From: Prochlorococcus sp. AG-402-N10
GTDB lineage: Bacteria; Cyanobacteriota; Cyanobacteriia; PCC-6307; Cyanobiaceae
Direction of reading: 5' to 3'
Length of the DNA: 53,326 bases
NCBI GenBank assembly: GCA_003216465.1
Contig: QCIU01000010.1
Span: forward strand, 1-53,326
The translations under genes and the position numbers were made by a program. Shown in pieces: positions 46,517 through 53,326 of this stretch; positions within the stretch are counted from its first letter, which is position 1, and every line of letters begins with the position of its first letter. The notes below the pieces were generated by a model, which worked only from the letters and a program-made list of their open reading frames with translations, ran no database searches and had not been told where the DNA came from.

Positions 46517-47989
46517 ATGCAATTTTCAACTTTCCAACAAGATCTTAATACTTGGCAGGGCACTACTTTAATATTTGGAATCGTTGAAGAGGATCTCAAA
46601 AATCAATTAGAAAAAATTAATTCCATTATTGATACAAATTCATTACTAGACAAAATCAATAAAAAAAGATTCAAAGGAGAAAAAGGAAAAGTTTTAAACT
46701 TTGACTTTTTTGATAAAAAATTGCAAACTCTAAAAATTATTGGTCTTGGAGAAACCAAAAATATAAATAGTAATGATATTAAAAATTCTTTAGCGGATAT
46801 CATTAGAAAAAGTTCCGATAAAGATGAAAAAATAAGTATCCTATTACCTTGGGAATTAATTAATTCTCAAGAAGAAATTAAATCTTTTGGAGAAGCAGCA
46901 AGATTATCAACCTACAAAGATAATCGATTTAATAGTAAGAGGGATGATAAACAAATGCTCAATGAAATTGAATTTTTGAATTTAAATAAATATGAGAATT
47001 TAAGCTTCAAAGATACAGAATATATTTGTGAAGGTGTTGAGCTAGCTAGAAGACTAGTAGCAGCCCCACCCAACAGTCTTACTCCATTAGAAATGTCTCT
47101 ACAAGCATCGCAGATAGCTAAAGATCATGATTTAGAAATTAAAATACTTGATAAGGATGAATGTGAAGATTTAGGTATGGGTGCATATTTAGCAGTCGCA
47201 AAAGGTTCAGATTTAGAACCTAAATTTATACACTTAACTCTTAAGTCAAAGAGTCCTATAAAAGAAAAGATTGCTTTAGTAGGTAAAGGTTTAACATTTG
47301 ACTCTGGTGGATACAATCTTAAGGTTGGGGCTTCCCAAATTGAAATGATGAAATATGATATGGGCGGCAGTGCTGCAGTTTTAGGTGCAGCTAAAGCACT
47401 TGGAGCAATAAAACCAGATGGATTAGAAATACACTTTATTGTTGCAGCATGCGAAAATATGATAAATGGGTCAGCCGTACATCCGGGAGATGTAATAAAA
47501 GCTTCAAATGGGAAAACAATAGAAATAAATAATACCGATGCTGAAGGTAGGCTTACATTGGCCGATGCATTAACATATGCATCAAATTTAAAACCTGATT
47601 CAATAATTGATCTTGCTACTTTAACCGGAGCAATAGTTGTTGCATTAGGAAATGATGTAGCTGGATTCTGGAGCAATGATAATGATCTAGCAAATGATCT
47701 AAAAAATGCATCAGCTGATGCTGGAGAAGAATTATGGCAAATGCCTTTACAAAAATCCTATAAAGAAGGTTTAAAATCACATATAGCTGACATGAAAAAT
47801 ACAGGACCTAGAGCAGGTGGGTCAATAACTGCTGCTTTGTTTTTAGAAGAATTCTTTCATGAAGATATAAAATGGGCTCATATTGATATTGCTGGCACTT
47901 GTTGGACTGATAAGAATAAGGGGATTAATCCATCAGGTGCGACAGGTTTTGGAGTAAAAACTCTTGTGCAATGGATTAAAAATAAATAA
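46517..47989 (+). CDS. pepA: Cytosol (leucyl) aminopeptidase
   Basis: PepA removes N-terminal residues with two metal ions. The 490-residue M17 enzyme has a poorly conserved N-terminal domain, and a catalytic domain with [14 protein letters not shown] (metal Lys/Asp), [15 protein letters not shown] (Asp), the signature NNTDAEGRL and [12 protein letters not shown]. The C-terminus has [20 protein letters not shown] with the bicarbonate-site Arg. A minus-strand frame of 183 codons over the middle of this gene is a shadow of it. PepA-like enzymes in some bacteria also bind DNA. Confidence 0.96.
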   Translation: MQFSTFQQDLNTWQGTTLIFGIVEEDLKNQLEKINSIIDTNSLLDKINKKRFKGEKGKVLNFDFFDKKLQTLKIIGLGETKNINSNDIKNSLADIIRKSSDKDEKISILLPWELINSQEEIKSFGEAARLSTYKDNRFNSKRDDKQMLNEIEFLNLNKYENLSFKDTEYICEGVELARRLVAAPPNSLTPLEMSLQASQIAKDHDLEIKILDKDECEDLGMGAYLAVAKGSDLEPKFIHLTLKSKSPIKEKIALVGKGLTFDSGGYNLKVGASQIEMMKYDMGGSAAVLGAAKALGAIKPDGLEIHFIVAACENMINGSAVHPGDVIKASNGKTIEINNTDAEGRLTLADALTYASNLKPDSIIDLATLTGAIVVALGNDVAGFWSNDNDLANDLKNASADAGEELWQMPLQKSYKEGLKSHIADMKNTGPRAGGSITAALFLEEFFHEDIKWAHIDIAGTCWTDKNKGINPSGATGFGVKTLVQWIKNK

Positions 47990-47997
47990 ATTTAGAA

Positions 47998-48603
47998 TTA
48001 TTCAGACCAAATATTTATTGATCTGGCGTTATCCCCCCACAACTTATCCAACCTCTGATCTCTCCCACATGAGAATCTATAAAACTTATATTTAAATTCA
48101 TTTTTCTCTGCAAAATTTTGGTGATATTCTTCAGCCAACCAAAATGGACCTTTTGATTTCAGTTCTACAGATATTTTTTCTAGTGGCACTCGTAATTCAT
48201 TAGAGGCAGAAACAATTGCATTTCTTGCATCAGTTTCCTCAATATTATCTTTGAAAAAGATCACTGGCCTATAAGAATCTCCACGATCACAAAATTGACC
48301 CTTACCATCGAGAGGATCAATATTTCTCAAATAGAGCCTAAGTATCTCAGGTAAACTTACCAATTGAGAATCATAGTTAATCAAAACCACTTCCTGATGC
48401 CCATCATGATTTTCGTAAGTAGGATTTTGTAAATTTCCTCCTGAATACCCACTTTGTACAAAGTTTATCCCCTTTAAGGACTCTAAATCATGTTCTAAAC
48501 ACCAAAAACAGCCTCCCGCAAGAATTAATTCTTCTGCAAAGGTGTTTAAAGGGTGAATTAAAATTGAAAAAGCAACTATTAAAGGTAAAACAAATTTCAT
48601 CAT
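47998..48603 (-). CDS. msrA: Peptide methionine-S-sulfoxide reductase with signal peptide
   Basis: MsrA reduces the S form of methionine sulfoxide in proteins. The 201-residue product starts with a hydrophobic signal sequence (about 5-22, LPLIVAFSILIHPLNTFA), so it should act outside the cytoplasm. It then has AGGCFWCLEHDLESLKG with the catalytic Cys in GCFWC, VQSGYSGG, YENHDGHQEVVLINYD, RGDSYRPVIFF and EEYHQNFAEKN. A final Cys (FSCGRDQ) may resolve the sulfenic acid. It follows the lpxB gene on the same strand with a 12-base gap. Confidence 0.94.
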   Translation of the reverse strand: MMKFVLPLIVAFSILIHPLNTFAEELILAGGCFWCLEHDLESLKGINFVQSGYSGGNLQNPTYENHDGHQEVVLINYDSQLVSLPEILRLYLRNIDPLDGKGQFCDRGDSYRPVIFFKDNIEETDARNAIVSASNELRVPLEKISVELKSKGPFWLAEEYHQNFAEKNEFKYKFYRFSCGRDQRLDKLWGDNARSINIWSE

Positions 48604-48615
48604 TTCATTATAAAG

Positions 48616-49794
48616 TTAAATAATGGAATTAATAATTTCTTTGGCGGCTCGATCAACTACTCCTTCCTCTCCTAATTCTTTTTTTAAAAGAGTATAACCT
48701 TTTTTGATTTTTTCTTTTTCTGATTTCAGATCGAGAAGCCTAGAAGCTTTATAATAAATTTTCTTTTCATTAAAATTTTTTTGGACAAACTCAGGTATTA
48801 TTGATTTTTTTACTAAAAGATTCACAGGTGAAATAAATCTTACTTTAAAATTAAGAATTCTTTTCGCAATAAAAGCAGTAACTCTACTAACTCTATATCC
48901 AATAATTTGTGGTATTCCATATAAAGCCAATTCCATATTAACTGTGCCTGATTTGCATAAAGCTAGTTTTGTTAATGAATAAATATATGGCATCAACTTA
49001 GAATCATATTGTTGAGAAATAACCTTACCTTTAATTTCATATTTTTCCAAACCCTTTCTAAATTTCTCATCAAAAGCTCTTCTACAGGATGGTATATAAA
49101 CAACAAGACTTGGATATCTTAATTGTAATTTTTTTGCAGTTTTCAAGAAGATGGGTAATATATATTTCAACTCTTGTGGTCTTGATGCAGGCATTAAAAG
49201 TAAGATATTCTGGTTTGATCTAAGTTTTAGAATTGTTCTAGAAACTTTCTTAGAAGGTAGTTTTTTCGTCAAATCAATCATTGGATGTCCAACCCAAAAA
49301 ACATTTCCACCCCTCCTTTTATAAAAGGAAGCTTCCTGCTTAAAAATCGCAAAAATTTTATCTGAAAAATTAATTAAATTTGTAGTACTATTATTACCAA
49401 CTCTCCACGCCCATTCTTGAGGAGCTATATAGTAGTAAATTGGAATATTATTTCTTGATCTTTTTAATTTAGTCCCAATATTTATATTGGGCCCCATGTA
49501 GTCGATCAGAATTAAGCAATCTGGAGGATATTTTTTTAGTAATTTATAAAATCTTTTTTGAATTCTTATTGTTGGGAGAATAAGAGGTAAAGCCTCCCAA
49601 ATTCCTATTGCACTAATTGAAGTAGTATCTTGAAGAATTTTTACACCTTCTTTCTTCATCCTTTCCCCACCTAATCCACAAATTTCTAAATCTATAGATT
49701 TTTTTTTCGCTTCATCAAATAATGCTTTTGATAATAAACTTCCATGCAAATCTCCAGAGACTTCACCAGTACTTATAAATATCTTTTTATTCAT
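48616..49794 (-). CDS. lpxB: Lipid-A-disaccharide synthase
   Basis: LpxB joins lipid X and UDP-diacylglucosamine to give the lipid A disaccharide. The 392-residue GT-B enzyme begins IFISTGEVSGDLHGS and has LICGLGGERMKKEG-like sequence, LILIDYMGPN, YYIAPQEWAWR, GHPMIDL, LLLMPASRPQEL, and LCKSGTVNMELALYGIPQIIGYR (donor-sugar binding). Its ATG overlaps the lpxA stop (ATGA at 49791-49794). It is last in the bamA-lpxC-fabZ-lpxA-lpxB run, with msrA next. Confidence 0.96.
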   Translation of the reverse strand: MNKKIFISTGEVSGDLHGSLLSKALFDEAKKKSIDLEICGLGGERMKKEGVKILQDTTSISAIGIWEALPLILPTIRIQKRFYKLLKKYPPDCLILIDYMGPNINIGTKLKRSRNNIPIYYYIAPQEWAWRVGNNSTTNLINFSDKIFAIFKQEASFYKRRGGNVFWVGHPMIDLTKKLPSKKVSRTILKLRSNQNILLLMPASRPQELKYILPIFLKTAKKLQLRYPSLVVYIPSCRRAFDEKFRKGLEKYEIKGKVISQQYDSKLMPYIYSLTKLALCKSGTVNMELALYGIPQIIGYRVSRVTAFIAKRILNFKVRFISPVNLLVKKSIIPEFVQKNFNEKKIYYKASRLLDLKSEKEKIKKGYTLLKKELGEEGVVDRAAKEIINSII

Positions 49795-50633
49795 GAATTT
49801 ACTATAGGCATTGGTCCTCGTCTTTCATTAGATATTGATTCTTTTAAAAAACCACATAATTTTGAAGATGAAAGATCTAATTTACCTTTCATTGCTTTTT
49901 CTAATGAATTTGAAATCGCATCATTAGATTTAAAGAGAAGATTCCAAGTACTCTGGAGTAGTTTTAAGTCGAAATCTTTTTTTTTCATCAAGCCACTTCT
50001 TTTAATTCCAATCCTATTCAAACCTCTCAATCTTCCAGGATGTCCTTCAGCTAAACAAAAAGGAGGTACATCTCTGTCTACTCTGGTCATTCCTCCAATC
50101 ATTGCTAAATATCCAATATGTACGAATTGATGAACACCTAAACAGCCACCAATAATAGCTTTATCTTCAATCTTTACATGACCAGCAACTTGAACACTAT
50201 TTGATAAAACTATCCCATTCCCAAGTTCACAATTATGGCCTATGTGAGTGTAGGCCATTAACAAATTATTACTACCAATAATAGTTTTTTCTCCTTTATC
50301 AGTTGCCTTATTAATAGTTACACATTCTCTAAAAGTATTATTATCTCCAATAATTACTTCAGTAGAGGCACCTTTATACTTTAGATCTTGGGGATCCAGA
50401 CCTATAAAAACATTTGGGAAAACTTTATTGTTAATACCAATTTGAGTTCTTCCTGTAATAACAGCATTCGGGCCTATTTCGGTTCCTTCACCAATAGTGA
50501 CATTAGGGCCGACAATAGCTCCTTGAGAGATAATGACCCCATCATGCAATTCGGCATTTGGATCAACAAAAGCATTTGGGTGCACTTTCACGCCTCTAAA
50601 GCTTGAATTTAATTCAGAATTTTTATTCTCCAT
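49791..50633 (-). CDS. lpxA: UDP-N-acetylglucosamine O-acyltransferase
   Basis: LpxA adds the first acyl chain to UDP-GlcNAc in lipid A synthesis. The protein is a left-handed parallel beta-helix trimer: hexapeptide repeats run from VKVHPNAFVDPNAELHDGV through GPNVTIGEGTEIGPNAV. FRECVTINKATDKGEKTIIG and the catalytic His in LMAYTHIGHNCELG are present. A helical C-terminal part ends near SNERRGPMPIV. I prefer ATG 50633; TTG 50645, which overlaps the fabZ stop, is possible. It is translationally coupled to lpxB. Confidence 0.95.
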   Translation of the reverse strand: MENKNSELNSSFRGVKVHPNAFVDPNAELHDGVIISQGAIVGPNVTIGEGTEIGPNAVITGRTQIGINNKVFPNVFIGLDPQDLKYKGASTEVIIGDNNTFRECVTINKATDKGEKTIIGSNNLLMAYTHIGHNCELGNGIVLSNSVQVAGHVKIEDKAIIGGCLGVHQFVHIGYLAMIGGMTRVDRDVPPFCLAEGHPGRLRGLNRIGIKRSGLMKKKDFDLKLLQSTWNLLFKSNDAISNSLEKAMKGKLDLSSSKLCGFLKESISNERRGPMPIVNS

Positions 50634-50637
50634 ATCC

Positions 50638-51096
50638 CTAATCAACTAAAGAAAACATTAATTCCCCGGAGCAAACCAAATTACTATCTACATGTACTTC
50701 ACCTTTAACCTTTCCAAATCTTTGTCTTTTTATGGTTAATAATTCACAAGTAATTATCAATTGATCACCAGGTAGAACTGGCCTTCTAAATTTCACATTA
50801 TTAATACCTGCAAAAACAAAAAGTCCTTTAGGAATGTCGGGCATTTGAGTCACTATTAAACCTCCCACTTGCGCCATTGATTCAACAATAAGCACTCCAG
50901 GCATTAAAGGTCTATCAGGGAAATGACCTTGAAATTGAGGCTCATTTATAGTTACATTTTTCAATGCTACTGCTTTCTGGCCTGGTATATGTTCTATAAC
51001 TTTATCTACTAAAGCAAAAGGGTATCTATGAGGTAGAAGACCTAATATTTCCTCAGAGGATAATTGATTCTTTTCAGTTGATAATTGATTTTCCAA
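50638..51096 (-). CDS. fabZ: 3-hydroxyacyl-ACP dehydratase
   Basis: FabZ dehydrates 3-hydroxyacyl-ACP in fatty acid elongation and competes for the precursor that LpxA uses. The 152-residue protein has the hot-dog fold motifs [17 protein letters not shown] (catalytic His), [23 protein letters not shown] (catalytic Glu) and [18 protein letters not shown]. The start is TTG at 51096, with no ATG nearby. It lies between lpxC and lpxA, the usual cyanobacterial arrangement. Confidence 0.95.
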   Translation of the reverse strand: MENQLSTEKNQLSSEEILGLLPHRYPFALVDKVIEHIPGQKAVALKNVTINEPQFQGHFPDRPLMPGVLIVESMAQVGGLIVTQMPDIPKGLFVFAGINNVKFRRPVLPGDQLIITCELLTIKRQRFGKVKGEVHVDSNLVCSGELMFSLVD

Positions 51097-51112
51097 AACT
51101 TAAAAAATAAAT

Positions 51113-51949
51113 TTAATTGTTTAATGATGAGGCCAATAAAGCATTTAAAGAATGTGATCCTTTATAAACTAAAATCTGTGCCTTAGGTAACCCTACCAAA
51201 GCCAGGTCACCAATAAGGTCTAAAATTTTATGTCTTACAGGTTCATTATTAAATCTTAATGGGGGATTAACCCATTTATCACCATCACATACAAGAGCAT
51301 TATCTAAACTACCTCCTTTGATTAATCCCAATTCACTTAATTCTTCAAATTGGTCTTTAAAACCAAATGTTCTAGCAGGAGCTATTTTTTCAACAAAACA
51401 TTTTGGATTTAAATCAATAACAAAAGTCTGGTTGCCAATAGCTTTATAAGAAAAACTTATAGTTGAAATAATTGTTATTTTTTTAGATGGTGTTAAAGCA
51501 ATAACTGAACTATCTTTATTAAATATCATTGATTCTTTAACCTCTCGGACAAAGTTAGTAGGTTTGGGAACTCTTTTAATTCCAACTTCTTCAAATGCTT
51601 TAACCCATTGAATAGCTGACCCATCTAGGAGTGGTATTTCTTTACCCTCAACTTCAATATGTATATAACTCAATCCACAACCAGTTAATGATGATAATAA
51701 ATGTTCGATAGTATATAAATTTCTCCCGGCTAATTTAACTGCAGTACATAACATAGTGCTGCCAATTAAATTTTGATCTAACTTTAAAATCTCACTAGGT
51801 TTATCTGCAAATGAAACATAAAAACCCTCTTTTTCATATGGAGAAATTTTAACTCTTGTTTTTTCACCACTATGCAGTCCTATTCCTTCCCTAGTAATTA
51901 CACCAGAAATTGTGTAACAAGAATCATAATTAGGAGGCCAAGAAAACAC
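51113..51949 (-). CDS. lpxC: UDP-3-O-acyl-N-acetylglucosamine deacetylase
   Basis: LpxC is the zinc amidase that commits UDP-GlcNAc to lipid A. The 278-residue protein starts ISGVITREGIGLHSGEKTRV. It has the zinc-binding His in NLYTIEHLLSSLTGCG, ARTFGFKDQFEEL (active-site loop), and the second His and Asp in RHKILDLIGDLALVG, with a final His in KGSHSLNALLA. It starts with GTG at 51949, directly after the bamA stop codon (TAA 51950-51952), so expression is tightly linked to bamA. Confidence 0.96.
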   Translation of the reverse strand: MFSWPPNYDSCYTISGVITREGIGLHSGEKTRVKISPYEKEGFYVSFADKPSEILKLDQNLIGSTMLCTAVKLAGRNLYTIEHLLSSLTGCGLSYIHIEVEGKEIPLLDGSAIQWVKAFEEVGIKRVPKPTNFVREVKESMIFNKDSSVIALTPSKKITIISTISFSYKAIGNQTFVIDLNPKCFVEKIAPARTFGFKDQFEELSELGLIKGGSLDNALVCDGDKWVNPPLRFNNEPVRHKILDLIGDLALVGLPKAQILVYKGSHSLNALLASSLNN

Positions 51950-53326
51950 TTAAAATTTCCATCCAACTCCAAGTGTATATCTCCAATCACCACTTAAGTC
52001 TTTACTAGCAATATCCAACCTTAAAGGCCCAATTGGGGTTTTAACAGCCACTCCACCTCCTAAGGAATAACCGGAACCCGATTTTTGTAATAATTTACCA
52101 GGTTTACCTGGAACGTTATCCTGAGAACCTAAATCACTGCCGGCATCCGCAAACAAAGCTCCTGATATCATCCTCCAGACAGGGAAACGATATTCGGCAG
52201 TCGCTTCGACAAAACTTTTACTTACTGCGAGATCACATGAGCTCCAGCCTCTTATAGAGGAAGAACCTCCCATACAAAATGCTTCATAAGGAGGTAAATC
52301 ACCAAATATTGTCCCGGCTTTAAACTCGAATCCAATAGTTTGTGAGCAATCACTATTAGGCAGGTCACTAGACTTACATTCTTTAGTAAGTTTTATCAAA
52401 TTTGTTGGAATAAAAAATGCATATGTTGATCTCAATCTATTAAAAGTTGGTGAATTATTTCCTACTGAAATAAACTGTTCACTAGCAACACTAAATTTAT
52501 TTCCTGAAGTTGGGCTTATCGCATTATTTAAATTACTCCTAGAAGTAGAACCAATAAAACTAATTAATGTATTTTCATCAGGGCATGAACCATCTTTTGG
52601 TGTATAACCAATACAAATAATTTCATTAATATTTCCAGTTGTTGGAGTTCTATCTCCATAAGGCTTTTTATTCCCATCGCTATCAATCATTTTTACTTTT
52701 TTAAAATTCATTCCTGCAAGTACTTTCCATTTAGAGTCACTAAATGGATCTCCACCGTTTAGAGGTCTTGAAAAAGCAAAACCGCCTCCAGTTTTTTCTA
52801 AAACTATTAAGGATGATGCATCATTACTAGTTTTTGTCATATCATTAACAGCATAAATTCTTCCATTTTTTTCGCTTTTAAATTCTTGAGGATAATTTCG
52901 ACTTAAAAATAGATTGGTTCTGAAAGCAGTCTTATGTCTATCTCCTTTTATCCAAGGATCAGATAATGAAAAATTATAAGTTGTTGAGTACTCCCCAAAA
53001 TTTAAATTCGTATTAGTTTTCCATGCTCTTCCTAAAGCATTAGTTTCTTGCAATCCTATTGTTGCGAATAATCCTGAACCACTAGCATAGCCAATACCGC
53101 CTGTTAATGATCCTGTTCTTATATCTAAAATAATTACAATTTCATCAGGGTTCTCTTTCCCTGTACCTAAAGAAACTTTTAAATCATCAAATAAACTTGT
53201 GGCATAGAGTCTTTTTATATCTGCTTCTAAAATTTTTCTATTAAATATTGAACCTGGGACTGTCTGCAATTCTCTCTTTATAACCCAATCTTTTGTTTTC
53301 CCTTTTCTTGGTTTCCCATCTACAAA
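51950..53326 (-). CDS. bamA: Omp85/BamA-family outer membrane assembly protein, N-terminus cut by window edge
   Basis: The visible 458 residues are the C-terminal half of an Omp85 protein. The first part (IKRLYATSLFDDLKVSLG) is the end of a POTRA domain, and the rest is a 16-strand beta-barrel ending in LGVGWKF with the terminal Phe that the assembly machine recognises. Barrel hallmarks FCMGGSSSIRGWSSCDL (loop 6 with the conserved RGW motif) and GDLPPYEAF are present. The frame is open to the right edge (53326), so further POTRA domains lie outside. An internal TTG that could be mistaken for a start (53269) is within the POTRA region. It leads the lipid A gene run. Confidence 0.93.
   Translation of the reverse strand, partial: FVDGKPRKGKTKDWVIKRELQTVPGSIFNRKILEADIKRLYATSLFDDLKVSLGTGKENPDEIVIILDIRTGSLTGGIGYASGSGLFATIGLQETNALGRAWKTNTNLNFGEYSTTYNFSLSDPWIKGDRHKTAFRTNLFLSRNYPQEFKSEKNGRIYAVNDMTKTSNDASSLIVLEKTGGGFAFSRPLNGGDPFSDSKWKVLAGMNFKKVKMIDSDGNKKPYGDRTPTTGNINEIICIGYTPKDGSCPDENTLISFIGSTSRSNLNNAISPTSGNKFSVASEQFISVGNNSPTFNRLRSTYAFFIPTNLIKLTKECKSSDLPNSDCSQTIGFEFKAGTIFGDLPPYEAFCMGGSSSIRGWSSCDLAVSKSFVEATAEYRFPVWRMISGALFADAGSDLGSQDNVPGKPGKLLQKSGSGYSLGGGVAVKTPIGPLRLDIASKDLSGDWRYTLGVGWKF

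Noticed and set aside
47125-47676. 183-codon minus-strand frame inside pepA
   Set aside because: It is a shadow of the well-conserved M17 catalytic domain on the plus strand; it has no motif and no ribosome site.
1-53326. CRISPR array or transposable element
   Set aside because: No series of regularly spaced repeats and no transposase-like frame were seen in any region.

Overview
The window looks like a core-genome segment of a high-light-adapted Prochlorococcus (marine picocyanobacterium). The basis is a very AT-rich composition, short intergenic gaps, a nickel superoxide dismutase with its SodX protease, a high-light-inducible protein, cyanobacterial families (ARC6/Ftn2, ClpR, DUF1825, DUF3086, DUF3119) and a lipid A gene set joined to an Omp85 gene. 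I recognise these families by sequence pattern; no database was searched. I see no insertion sequence, prophage, CRISPR array or genomic island.

Layout. 1-9.9 kb: ffh (cut by the left edge), the division protein Ftn2/ARC6, pdhA, a group 2 sigma factor, the NAD(P)HX repair enzyme, mnmA and lnt. 9.9-12.1 kb: a secreted FKBP isomerase, then a nickel module (sodN, sodX and a facing nickel permease). 12.1-16.9 kb: trpC, lpd and a SpoU methyltransferase on the minus strand, then murA on plus. 16.9-24.2 kb: two tiny membrane ORFs, tRNA-Leu, argD, folC, a minus-strand FAD oxidase/amidohydrolase pair, tRNA-His and miaB. 24.2-29.9 kb: ddl, a small membrane protein, ftsQ and ftsZ, then the SRP RNA, panB and hemW. 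30-34.5 kb: a PIN/TRAM membrane protein, the ClpR/ClpP pair, ilvC and cobD. 34.6-37 kb: a cluster of small proteins (one Hli and four membrane or secreted unknowns), the HU gene, and a 604-base gap without an obvious gene. 37-43.4 kb: a glycogen debranching enzyme, tRNA-Gly, a GPH-type sugar transporter, an MlaE permease, DUF3119, DUF3086 and plsY. 43.4-53.3 kb: pyrF, tyrS, DUF1825, a GIY-YIG-like protein, pepA and msrA, then the lpxB-lpxA-fabZ-lpxC-bamA block (bamA cut by the right edge).

Genes that work together: ddl, ftsQ, ftsZ and, at a distance, ftn2 and murA serve wall synthesis and division. ffh and ffs encode the two parts of the signal recognition particle. pdhA and lpd supply E1-alpha and E3 of pyruvate dehydrogenase. 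lpxABC, fabZ, bamA, mlaE, lnt and plsY build and maintain the envelope. sodN, sodX and the permease form a nickel-dependent oxidative-stress unit.

No striking new multi-gene system is evident. The observations most worth checking are two genes whose conserved N-termini lie upstream of any canonical start codon (sodX and the SpoU methyltransferase), a small ORF that ends in a TAATG overlap with murA, a pair of overlapping membrane micro-ORFs, a strong palindrome just upstream of the tRNA-Leu -10 box, a hairpin in the ftsZ leader, and the HU/glgX gap, which has terminator-like elements.
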